Both the position numbers and the translations under genes were made by a program. From JBDLSO01 sp039799445 (GTDB lineage Bacteria; Patescibacteriota; Minisyncoccia; Phycocordibacterales; UBA5272), in assembly GCA_039799445.1 (NCBI GenBank), contig JBDLSO010000028.1, positions 1 through 8,314 of the forward strand: 8,314 nucleotides of DNA, in the 5' to 3' direction. Shown here piece after piece: positions 1 to 5,122 of the stretch. Position 1 is the first letter of the stretch. Each line of letters starts with the position of its first letter. Below the pieces are notes generated by a model, which saw only the letters and a program-made list of their open reading frames with translations, made no database searches and was not told the DNA's origin.

Positions 1-403
1 CACCAGAGAGATCTTTGATTTGTTTGTCTATAGGTAGATTGAGTTCGACTACAGCTAGTATTTTTGCAGCCTTTGGGTCAATATCATATACACGTTCACC
101 TTCTTTACCTTTGGTAATACAGTTCTCTAAATACTCACGAATAGTATATTCGTATTTATCTTTGGGCATTGTTTGCCGAGCTATAGCAATACTCACACCG
201 GGCGGGGTAGTGATAGAGCCAGAGATCGGTTCGTGTTCACCTAGGATAAGTCCAAAAATAGTACTTTTACCAGCACCATTTTGCCCCATCAAGGTGTATT
301 TTGTCCCTCTACGAAGTGAGAGATTCACTTCATCTAGAATTGGTTTTTTTATACCGTAATTGTATGTTACGTCTGAAAAACGGAGTACTGCTTCATTTGC
401 CAT
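1..403 (-). CDS. ABC-F family ATP-binding protein, N-terminal part (runs off the window)
   Basis: The 134 visible residues are the first nucleotide-binding domain of an ABC ATPase. Seen: Walker A GQNGAGKST at residues 40-48, a Q-loop glutamine at residue 77 (ARQTMP), and the start of the ABC signature (DLSG, 131-134), after which the window ends. There is no membrane segment. The N-terminus goes straight into the ATPase fold, as in soluble ABC-F proteins, which have two fused ATPase domains and act on ribosomes (translation factors or antibiotic protection). A transporter ATPase cannot be fully excluded without the linker and second domain. The ATG at 403-401 is chosen because the fold starts right after it and a good promoter lies just upstream. 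The gene follows the SGNH hydrolase on the same strand after a gap of about 36 bases. Confidence 0.85.
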   Translation of the reverse strand, partial: MANEAVLRFSDVTYNYGIKKPILDEVNLSLRRGTKYTLMGQNGAGKSTIFGLILGEHEPISGSITTPPGVSIAIARQTMPKDKYEYTIREYLENCITKGKEGERVYDIDPKAAKILAVVELNLPIDKQIKDLSG

Positions 404-442
404 AATAAAAGCCAGTATAACACATTTTCAGCTTTTTTTCTA
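404..442 (-). promoter_or_regulatory. Promoter of the ABC-F gene with extended -10
   Basis: Read on the minus strand, TGT followed by TATACT (422-414) forms an extended -10. TAGAAA (442-437) gives a 4-of-6 -35 match at 17-bp spacing. Transcription would start near 407, only about four bases before the ATG, so the mRNA is likely leaderless or nearly so. The -35 overlaps the stop codon of the upstream hydrolase gene. No Shine-Dalgarno sequence is present. Confidence 0.6.
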
Positions 443-1141
443 TTCTTGATTGGTTTTTATTAAATACGGCTTCAAGGTTGGCCATATCTTTTCGTTAACT
501 ATTTTTGTATAGCCAGTTTTGTTAGGGTGTAAACCGTCATTTTGTACATATTTTGAGTCAAACATAATATCTTTTACAATTGATGGAACAACTGAGAGCC
601 CAAACTCTTTAGCAATATCTGGTAGTATTTTGACATATTCTTCTCTATTTTGTAGTGGAAATAGTTCACTTGGTTCTGAACTTATCAAAATGACTTTAAT
701 TTTTTGCGAATCAAGTACTCTAACTATTTCTCGTATATTTGCTCTTGTGATATCTGGTGATATACCTTGTAAACCATCATTTGCACCAAATGCAAGTAGT
801 ACAATATCTGGTTCAAAAGAGAGTGTTGTGATAATTCTGTTGAGTCCATCACCACTTGTTTCTCCACTTACTCCAAGATTGATTACTTTGTAAAAATAAC
901 CTTCCTCAAGAAGTCTTTTTTGTAATTGACTAGGGTATGAATCATCTATATTTGATAGACCGTAACCATATGTGAGACTGTCACCAAATGCCACGATTCT
1001 TCTCGGGCGAAGCTCCTCTACAGAATCTACTACTTTTTTGAGATCCTGATTTCCAGAAATGAAAGTAATATAATAGAAAATACCACCAGATAAGAGAAGT
1101 GTAGTTGTAAGTGACAAATATATAAGTGTTGATACTTTCAT
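440..1141 (-). CDS. Membrane-anchored SGNH/GDSL-family hydrolase (TesA-like esterase)
   Basis: A 233-aa protein of the SGNH hydrolase family (esterases, lysophospholipases, carbohydrate deacetylases). All four family blocks are visible: FGDSLT with nucleophile Ser55, NLGVSGE with Gly90/Gly93, GAND at 119-122 with Asn121, and DGLHPN with Asp202 and His205 completing the triad. Residues 5-28 are strongly hydrophobic with a lysine at position 2. They form a signal anchor, so the enzyme probably faces the cell exterior. There is no clear lipobox. The overall layout resembles TesA/arylesterase-type proteins, but the substrate cannot be read from sequence. The gene lies between a terminator/promoter pair upstream and the ABC-F gene downstream. 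Its ATG is placed about 7 bases after an excellent extended -10 box. Confidence 0.9.
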   Translation of the reverse strand: MKVSTLIYLSLTTTLLLSGGIFYYITFISGNQDLKKVVDSVEELRPRRIVAFGDSLTYGYGLSNIDDSYPSQLQKRLLEEGYFYKVINLGVSGETSGDGLNRIITTLSFEPDIVLLAFGANDGLQGISPDITRANIREIVRVLDSQKIKVILISSEPSELFPLQNREEYVKILPDIAKEFGLSVVPSIVKDIMFDSKYVQNDGLHPNKTGYTKIVNEKIWPTLKPYLIKTNQE

Positions 1142-1148
1142 TTATATA

Positions 1149-1157
1149 ATTATAACA
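1149..1157 (-). promoter_or_regulatory. Extended -10 promoter of the SGNH hydrolase (leaderless)
   Basis: The minus strand reads TGT TATAAT (1157-1149), a perfect extended -10. Seven bases separate it from the ATG at 1141, so the transcript should start at or next to the A of the start codon. The -35 region (around 1172-1177) is a poor match, which is common when an extended -10 is present. Confidence 0.65.
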
Positions 1158-1159
1158 CA

Positions 1160-1188
1160 AAACACCCACTGATTTCTCATGGGTGTTT
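1160..1188 (-). terminator. Rho-independent terminator after the peroxiredoxin gene
   Basis: Nine perfect base pairs link 1160-1168 (AAACACCCA) with 1180-1188 (TGGGTGTTT) around an 11-base loop. On the minus strand the stem is followed by TTTTGTGTT. It starts about 10 bases after the peroxiredoxin stop codon. The T-rich tail merges with the -10 of the next gene. Confidence 0.75.
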
Positions 1189-1197
1189 AGTTTATAG

Positions 1198-1731
1198 TTA
1201 TGATTTTAAGTACTTAAGCATTGTCTCTGCATCACTTACCATGAATGGATCTCCTTCTACATTATCTCCAAAACCATCTTCTTCAAAAACTTTGGTGATA
1301 GTGCCGTCCTCGATAAGCATAGAATATCTCCATGAACGCTCACCAAAACCAAGATTTTCTTTTTTGACATTCATACCGATTGCGCGGGTAAAGTCCAAGT
1401 TTCCGTCTGGGAGCATAAAGATATTTTCTGTACCAAGATTTTTCGCCCATTGATACATTACAAACGCGTCATTTACTGAAAGACAAATGATTTGGTCTAC
1501 ACCAAGAGCCTTGAATTCTGATGCCATTTTGTCATAGCCTGGTGCGTGAGTACTACTACATGTTGGGGTGAATGCTCCCGGCAATCCAAAGAGTATTACT
1601 TTTTTACCAGCAAAAAGCTCATTGCTAGTTACATCTTGCCATCGAAATGGATTGTCTCCACCAACAGCTTCGTCTCGCACTCGTGTCTTGAAGGTTACTT
1701 CTGGAACTTTGGTATTTTCTAATCTGTGCAT
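1198..1731 (-). CDS. Peroxiredoxin, Prx5 family (thiol peroxidase)
   Basis: A 177-aa peroxiredoxin that reduces hydrogen peroxide and organic hydroperoxides in the cytoplasm, using thioredoxin, glutaredoxin or glutathione-type donors. The active-site stretch PGAFTPTCS (51-59) has the Prx5 form, with peroxidatic Cys58, Pro51 and Thr55. The following STHAPGY, a SVND block at 85-88 and ERSWRYSML with Arg132/Arg135 also match that family. Cys83 is the only other cysteine; whether it acts as a resolving residue is unclear, so a 1-Cys mechanism is likely. Length is normal, with no fused glutaredoxin domain. The ATG at 1731 begins the conserved fold and sits 7 bases after AATAAT (1744-1739). A terminator follows the gene, so it is probably a single-gene transcript. 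Confidence 0.93.
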   Translation of the reverse strand: MHRLENTKVPEVTFKTRVRDEAVGGDNPFRWQDVTSNELFAGKKVILFGLPGAFTPTCSSTHAPGYDKMASEFKALGVDQIICLSVNDAFVMYQWAKNLGTENIFMLPDGNLDFTRAIGMNVKKENLGFGERSWRYSMLIEDGTITKVFEEDGFGDNVEGDPFMVSDAETMLKYLKS

Positions 1732-1791
1732 ATAATTAATTATTTTTTTGTATAGTAATTGTTGATATCGGGTATTTGATATATACTCGAT
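1732..1791. promoter_or_regulatory. Divergent promoter region between peroxiredoxin and DHH genes
   Basis: For the minus-strand peroxiredoxin, AATAAT at 1744-1739 is seven bases from the ATG, and TATACA at 1754-1749 is a second candidate -10. For the plus-strand DHH gene, TGA plus TATATA (1777-1785) resembles an extended -10, overlapping TATACT (1782-1787). TTGTTG (1759-1764) is a weak -35, 17 bp before TATACT. No operator palindrome was convincing. Confidence 0.4.
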
Positions 1792-1818
1792 ATGTACTTA
1801 TTGTATCACAATCACCAT

Positions 1819-2715
1819 ATGTCTAAAAATATTGTCATTTATCACAAAAACTGTCCCGACGGCTCCACGGCAGCTGCACTTTTCTATAAGAAATTTGGAG
1901 AGAGTGCCGTTTATATTGCGTGTTCGCATGGTGATGGACTACCTGATGAAGTTTCTCTATGTGAAAATAAAAAAGAAATCAATTTGTATATTGTTGATTT
2001 CTCATTTAGCTTAGAAATAATGCAAAATCTCAAAGAAGACTTTCTATCTTTGACGGTACTTGATCATCATATCAGCGCCAGTGAAGCGGTGTTGTCTGTT
2101 GGTGGTATCTTTGACAACACAAAAAGCGGTGCTTCACTTGCATATACATTTTTGTTCGGAGAAAGTGTTCCTGAGTTTGTCAAAATCATAGAGCAAATAG
2201 ATTTACATAAAAATGGTAATACTGACTTACAAGATATAGCAGCATATATAAATAGTTGTGACCACTCAATTGAAACATACACGCAGCTACTAAACACATT
2301 TGAAGAAAAATATTCAGTGTATTTGCAAGAAGGAAAAGCAATCAATAGATACGTGACATTACTTGAAGAAATGCTAACAGGTAGTTTTGATATTGTCGAG
2401 TGGGAGGGTGTACGTATGCCAGCTGTCAATATGGTATTTGATATCAATACCAAGTCACGCATTTTGGCCAAGCTCTACGAATTGATGCCACCAGTTTCTA
2501 TGTCATATCGCTTGAAGGGGAGTGAGTGGGGAGTGTCATTGCGGAGTAATGGCGACTTTGATACGACTACTATTACTACAAAGTATAATGGTGGTGGTCA
2601 CGCCGGTGCCTCTGGGTGTGTCGTACCTGCTACTGGTGGGGAATTGTTTTTCAAGGTGGTTGGTAAATATAAAGATGGTGTTATTACGTACTTTGATAGC
2701 TGTGAAATAGTCTAG
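1819..2715 (+). CDS. DHH/DHHA1 family phosphoesterase
   Basis: A 298-aa two-domain phosphoesterase. The catalytic DHH domain shows YHKNCPDG (8-15, metal ligands His9 and Asp14), YIVDFS with Asp60, LDHH (81-84, the name-giving DHH at 82-84) and Asp128. The C-terminal DHHA1 domain has the substrate-binding GGGHAGASG (258-266). Family members cleave short oligonucleotides (nanoRNA) or cyclic dinucleotides, or act as exopolyphosphatase-like enzymes; which applies here cannot be told. There is no membrane, PAS or GGDEF-like domain, so it is not GdpP-type, nor is it the longer RecJ. An in-frame ATG at 1792 would add nine residues (MYLLYHNHH) and lies exactly where transcription may start, so a leaderless start there is possible. 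The ATG at 1819 is preferred because the conserved fold begins at once. No Shine-Dalgarno is present at either. Confidence 0.88.
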   Translation: MSKNIVIYHKNCPDGSTAAALFYKKFGESAVYIACSHGDGLPDEVSLCENKKEINLYIVDFSFSLEIMQNLKEDFLSLTVLDHHISASEAVLSVGGIFDNTKSGASLAYTFLFGESVPEFVKIIEQIDLHKNGNTDLQDIAAYINSCDHSIETYTQLLNTFEEKYSVYLQEGKAINRYVTLLEEMLTGSFDIVEWEGVRMPAVNMVFDINTKSRILAKLYELMPPVSMSYRLKGSEWGVSLRSNGDFDTTTITTKYNGGGHAGASGCVVPATGGELFFKVVGKYKDGVITYFDSCEIV

Positions 2716-2782
2716 TTTACTTTGTTCTTGAATTTTGATACTATGTATAAGTTGTTTTGAAAGAAGCAATTGATAAATATAT

Positions 2783-2832
2783 TCCGTACTGATTCAGCGG
2801 CAAAGAAACAAGTAGTCAGTTGGCTGAGCCAA
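2783..2832 (+). pseudogene. Decayed tRNA-Asn 5'-half copy, repeat 1
   Basis: It starts TCCGT like the tRNA and keeps TCAGCGG of the D-arm. After about 11 extra bases it has CAGTTGGCTG, identical to the tRNA anticodon arm. TTGGC/GCCAA (2820-2824 with 2828-2832) forms a 5-bp hairpin with a TGA loop, where the tRNA has its anticodon stem. There is no D-stem pairing, T-arm or 3' acceptor, so it cannot be a working tRNA. Confidence 0.55.
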
Positions 2833-2883
2833 AAAAGTACTATTTGATTAAGTTTAAAAATGAACTAGTGAGTAAAGATATAT

Positions 2884-2933
2884 TCCGTAGTGATTCAGCG
2901 GCAAAGAAACAAGTAGTCAGTTGGCTGAGCCAA
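2884..2933 (+). pseudogene. Decayed tRNA-Asn 5'-half copy, repeat 2
   Basis: This is the same tRNA-like segment as in repeat 1, with one base changed. Against the true tRNA, 17 of the first 23 bases and then 10 of 10 (CAGTTGGCTG) match, with about 11 extra bases between. After CTG it continues AGCCAA, resembling the spliced tRNA (TTAACCAA) rather than the intron, so the copy seems derived from an intronless form. Confidence 0.55.
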
Positions 2934-3018
2934 AAAAGTACTATTTGATTAAGTTTGAAAATGAACTAGTGAGTAAAGATATATTCCGTGGTAGCTCAGC
3001 GGTAGAGCAGTTGGCTGT

Positions 3019-3568
3019 GAACACAAGTTCCAACATACAAACGTATGACAGACAAAAGAAAATATGCCGACCGCAAAGAGTATTTAATACAAGCTGTTGC
3101 CAAAAGACGTAAAGTTATCAGGCAGCGCGCAATTGAATACAAAAGCGGTAAATGCGTTCGTTGCAATTACAATACATGTACAGACGCACTTGATTTTCAT
3201 CATGTTGATGGAAAAAAAGAATTTGGTATTTCTCAAAATGGACTGACTAGAAGTTGGACCAGAGTAGAAAAAGAAATACAGAATTGTATCTTGTTATGTG
3301 CAAATTGTCATCGCGAAGAACACGCACAATTACGCAGCCTTTCTGAGAAATCAGAAAGTGAAGAATGAGGTGAATTGCTGGAAGCCTAAGGTTATCGGCG
3401 TAACTATGGTAATCAGCAGCCAAGCCAAAATATACATTGTATATTCGGAAGGTTCAGAGACTATCCCGCACGGGAGTAGGACCCAAAAAGTTCGAAGCGC
3501 CTCACCCCTACGTCTACGGATATGGGGATGATATAGTCCACACATTTGGGAAACCAAGAGATAAAGTG
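3019..3568 (+). ncRNA. Group I self-splicing intron in the tRNA-Asn anticodon
   Basis: This 550-nt intron follows U3018 and ends in G3568, the group I rule. Pairings found by eye: P1, exon GGCTGT (3013-3018) with guide GCAGCC (3334-3339), including the U3018.G3334 wobble; P2, 3340-3346 with 3351-3357, GAAA loop; P3, TGAGGTG (3366-3372) with CGCCTCA (3498-3504); P4, TGCTG (3376-3380) with CAGCA (3414-3418); P5, near 3385-3409; P6a, AATATAC/GTATATT around 3429-3445; P7, GACTAT (3459-3464) with ATAGTC (3533-3538); P8, CCCC/GGGG (3505-3508, 3524-3527); P9, TTGG-GAAA-CCAA (3546-3557). P10 may be TTA (3330-3332) with exon TAA (3569-3571). The TTCAGAGACTA and GATATAGTCC-like core segments are typical of the class. 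The insert between P7 and P3' (near 3465-3497), with a small hairpin, hints at subgroup IA, tentatively. The P1 loop holds the HNH gene. Confidence 0.9.
3045..3368 (+). CDS. Intron-encoded HNH homing endonuclease (zinc-ribbon type)
   Basis: A 107-aa HNH nuclease. After a basic N-terminal stretch (residues 3-32, rich in Lys/Arg) come zinc-ligand pairs CVRC (37-40) and CANC (85-88). They flank the catalytic DFHHVDGKK (50-58, His52/His53) and NCHREEH (87-93, Asn87 and His93). The known role of such enzymes in introns is to cut the intronless allele so that repair copies the intron; the expected target is the joined tRNA-Asn anticodon arm. The start is fixed by a TGA in frame at 3018-3020 and the lack of another start before 3045. 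The frame lies wholly in the P1 loop except for its 3' end: the guide sequence encodes residues 97-98 and part of 99, P2 encodes the part up to about residue 104, and the TGA stop opens P3. Stand-alone relatives of this HNH type exist, so it may have been recruited into the intron. Confidence 0.9.
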   Translation: MTDKRKYADRKEYLIQAVAKRRKVIRQRAIEYKSGKCVRCNYNTCTDALDFHHVDGKKEFGISQNGLTRSWTRVEKEIQNCILLCANCHREEHAQLRSLSEKSESEE

Positions 3569-3594
3569 TAACCAATTGGTCGTAGGTTCGATCC

Positions 3595-3630
3595 CTACCC
3601 ACGGAGCCAGTCAGGACTACTAGCTAGTCC
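3595..3630. other. Probable attachment site of the recombinase element at the tRNA 3' end
   Basis: The recombinase frame crosses out of element-specific DNA into the tRNA: Trp501 is encoded by the tRNA CCA (3607-3609), Leu-Arg-Gly by the acceptor stem, and the TAG stop by the T-arm (3597-3595). Just outside the tRNA is an inverted repeat, GGACTA (3614-3619) with TAGTCC (3625-3630), loop CTAGC. It could be a recombinase half-site or a short hairpin. The exact crossover point cannot be set without the other end of the element or an empty site. Confidence 0.5.
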
Positions 3631-5109
3631 AAGTATCAAATTATACGGAGAACGCATTGTAAAACAAGGCGTTTTTTCGTTTAGAGTAGAGTTCTGAAGC
3701 AGGTAACTTAAAATCTGTCTTTTTTCGTGGACTTCAGAACTATCAAATATTTCTTTTGCTCTTCTTGCAAGTGAGAAGACTGTAGATATAACAATTTTAT
3801 ATTCTTTGTCAGCGGTCCCGTATTCAGAAAGCTCAATTTCAAGAAGTTGCATTTTGTCATTGTATTCTTGCATCTTTTTGTCATAATCTAACTTAGTAAT
3901 ACTCTGGTCAGCAAACATATCAATGAGATTGTTTTTTCTTTTTTGGAAGGTATTATACTCAGACTGTATTCTTGTTATTTGATTATTATGATATTCAACT
4001 TGTGCCTCATTTTGACTTCTTATTTCTTTTATAAGTCTATCTTGAGCTTCTTGTGATATAACCTCTAAACGCTCTAAAATGGCGTACACAGGCTCTAATA
4101 ATGCTTTTTCTGATACATACACTCTCTTACATATTCCTTTCCCATTTGTGCAAGAGTAATAGTTGTAAGTATTACCATTCGGCTTTCTAACTTGCTCAGC
4201 AGTTATGTTGCAACCACAATTTGAACAAGTCAAAATACCCTTCAAAACGAAGTCTTTTGATTTTTCTTTATTTGGTTTTTTCTTTCTATTTTCTCTTACT
4301 TCTTTACATTTATTAAAAGTTTCTCTATCTATGAGTTTTGGGTATATATGAGCATATGGTCCATATTTTTTAGACATCGCTATACCGCAATAAAATGTAT
4401 CTTTCAAAATATTCTCAACGACACTTTTGGAAATTTCAAAACCTGCTTTACTTTTCAATCCTTTTTCTGTCATCTCTTTTCTTATGGTCTCAAGAGAGTA
4501 GTTACCAGTAGCGTACTTATCAAACATCTCCGTTATAAGATACCCTCTATCTGGGTCTATGATTATAGTTTTTCTAGTTCTATCATCTTCATTGCGAGGT
4601 ACGTTCAAATAGCCTAGTCTTACAGGACCAGTCCATTCACCATTTCTTCTTTTTTGTTCAAAGGCTCTTTTTACATTATCGCTAATAGCATTTGAATAGT
4701 AACTTGCCATTACCAAGCTCATACTAAAACCACTCTTTTCCGTAGCAGAAAGTTTATCGCTAATTATTTGATTATCTGACACAAAATGAAGTTCAATTTT
4801 TCCCTCAAGAGCAAGCTGGTATAAATAAGCTACGCGTTTATCAAATACGTTTCTTGAAAGTCTATCAACCTTATCAAAGCAAACGGCTATTTTTTCTTTT
4901 CGGTGTAGCTCGTCTATTTTAGTTATTACATTGTTATCAAAATCTTCTCTTTTTTCCTTGTATGCACTTTCATCAAAGCTAAATACCTCAATAACATCAA
5001 AAGAGTTTCTCTTGCAATAACTTTTCATTCGCTCAAGTTGGGCTGGCAGTGAATTACCAGCTTCTCTTTGTTCTTCTGTTGATACTCTGGCGATGATTAG
5101 TGATTTCAT
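3595..5109 (-). CDS. Large serine recombinase (site-specific integrase)
   Basis: A 504-aa large serine recombinase that would integrate and excise the element. The N-terminal catalytic domain (about 1-150) has ARVSTEEQ with nucleophile Ser10 and neighbour Arg8, and DRLSRN with Arg83/Arg86. A recombinase domain follows (about 160-260, including RLGYLNVP and the ILKDTFYCGI segment). Next is a zinc ribbon with CSNC (295-298) and Cys320/Cys327, then a charged coiled coil (about 350-430) of the kind that controls integration versus excision. All key residues are present, so it looks active. It is the last gene of the mod-res-recombinase operon, starting 9 bases after the Res stop, with no Shine-Dalgarno. 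The C-terminus (SSPDWLRG) runs into the tRNA. A plus-strand terminator hairpin is embedded in the codons around residues 475-485. Confidence 0.95.
   Translation of the reverse strand: MKSLIIARVSTEEQREAGNSLPAQLERMKSYCKRNSFDVIEVFSFDESAYKEKREDFDNNVITKIDELHRKEKIAVCFDKVDRLSRNVFDKRVAYLYQLALEGKIELHFVSDNQIISDKLSATEKSGFSMSLVMASYYSNAISDNVKRAFEQKRRNGEWTGPVRLGYLNVPRNEDDRTRKTIIIDPDRGYLITEMFDKYATGNYSLETIRKEMTEKGLKSKAGFEISKSVVENILKDTFYCGIAMSKKYGPYAHIYPKLIDRETFNKCKEVRENRKKKPNKEKSKDFVLKGILTCSNCGCNITAEQVRKPNGNTYNYYSCTNGKGICKRVYVSEKALLEPVYAILERLEVISQEAQDRLIKEIRSQNEAQVEYHNNQITRIQSEYNTFQKRKNNLIDMFADQSITKLDYDKKMQEYNDKMQLLEIELSEYGTADKEYKIVISTVFSLARRAKEIFDSSEVHEKRQILSYLLQNSTLNEKTPCFTMRSPYNLILGLASSPDWLRG
3651..3677 (+). 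terminator. Rho-independent terminator of the tRNA-Asn transcript
   Basis: AACGC (3651-3655) pairs with GCGTT (3669-3673), then after one A.G mismatch TTGT (3657-3660) pairs with ACAA (3664-3667) around an AAA loop. T3672-T3677 follows. It sits about 40 bases beyond the tRNA CCA and faces into the recombinase gene, whose coding strand is opposite. Read in the minus direction there is no T-run after the stem, so it should not stop the recombinase mRNA. Confidence 0.7.
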
Positions 5110-5122
5110 ATAATTAATTTAA
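5110..5122 (-). promoter_or_regulatory. Possible internal -10 before the recombinase gene
   Basis: TTAAAT (5122-5117) matches a -10 at 4 of 6 bases and is seven bases from the recombinase ATG, the same spacing as for the SGNH and peroxiredoxin genes. It overlaps the TAA stop of the restriction subunit. In AT-rich DNA this may be chance; readthrough from the upstream genes is the simpler view. Confidence 0.25.

Larger units (their letters stand above)
2783..2984 (+). repeat. Two tandem 101-bp repeats leading into tRNA-Asn
   Basis: Copy 1 (2783-2883) and copy 2 (2884-2984) differ at two positions only (2789 C versus 2890 G, and 2856 A versus 2957 G). The next period starts exactly at base 1 of tRNA-Asn (2985). 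Each unit begins with about 50 bases resembling the tRNA 5' half and ends with about 50 AT-rich bases that serve as upstream flank of the next unit. Because 101 is not a multiple of three, a protein frame cannot repeat through the array, so it is probably non-coding. A -35-like TTGAAA (2955-2960) is created in copy 2 by one of the two differences, but no matching -10 was convincing. Between the DHH stop and 2782 nothing else was recognised. Confidence 0.9.
2985..3609 (+). tRNA. tRNA-Asn (anticodon GTT), split by a group I intron
   Basis: Exon 1 is 2985-3018 and exon 2 is 3569-3609; joined they give a 75-nt tRNA with an encoded CCA. Acceptor stem: TCCGTGG (2985-2991) with CCACGGA (3599-3605), discriminator G3606. 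D-stem: GCTC/GAGC (2994-2997, 3005-3008). Anticodon stem: GTTGG/CCAAT (3010-3014, 3572-3576). The loop is CTGTTAA after splicing, giving anticodon GTT. T-arm: GTAGG/CCTAC around TTCGATC (3582-3598). The intron falls between anticodon positions 35 and 36, so the unspliced RNA has no anticodon. The join is unambiguous, because shifting it by one base either way breaks the loop. The 3' end (3595-3609) is also the end of the recombinase reading frame on the other strand. Confidence 0.93.

Noticed and set aside
15..359. Plus-strand open frame opposite the ABC-F gene
   Set aside because: It is the antisense of a clear ATPase domain with Walker A and signature motif.
2716..2782. Terminator after the DHH gene
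   Set aside because: Only a weak AT-rich stem (near 2752-2770) with a G.T pair and no T-run; not convincing.
2783..2984. CRISPR array
   Set aside because: Only two units, directly abutting, with no variable spacers and no cas genes nearby.
3010..3034. Alternative P1: exon GTTGG with CCAAC at 3030-3034, or hairpin GAAC/GTTC at 3019-3030
   Set aside because: Neither puts a U.G pair at the splice junction, whereas 3334-3339 gives six continuous pairs with the expected wobble. A transient alternative fold remains possible.
2921..3112. Open frame across the repeat, tRNA exon 1 and intron start
   Set aside because: It uses a TTG start and reads through the tRNA in the typical GSSAVEQLAV false translation; the 101-bp period breaks the frame and it overlaps clear RNA features.
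3366..3368. TGA recoded as glycine or tryptophan, as in some CPR lineages or mycoplasmas
   Set aside because: The HNH gene ends at this TGA right after a complete domain, and Trp is encoded by TGG throughout; other genes end in TAA or TAG without internal TGA.
3298..3531. Plus-strand open frame in the intron core
   Set aside because: Reads through P2-P8 of the ribozyme in a different frame from the HNH gene; no protein features.
3351..3602. Minus-strand open frame over the intron 3' half and tRNA
   Set aside because: Overlaps the ribozyme core and tRNA exon 2; the protein has no recognisable domain, and the RNA explains the conservation.
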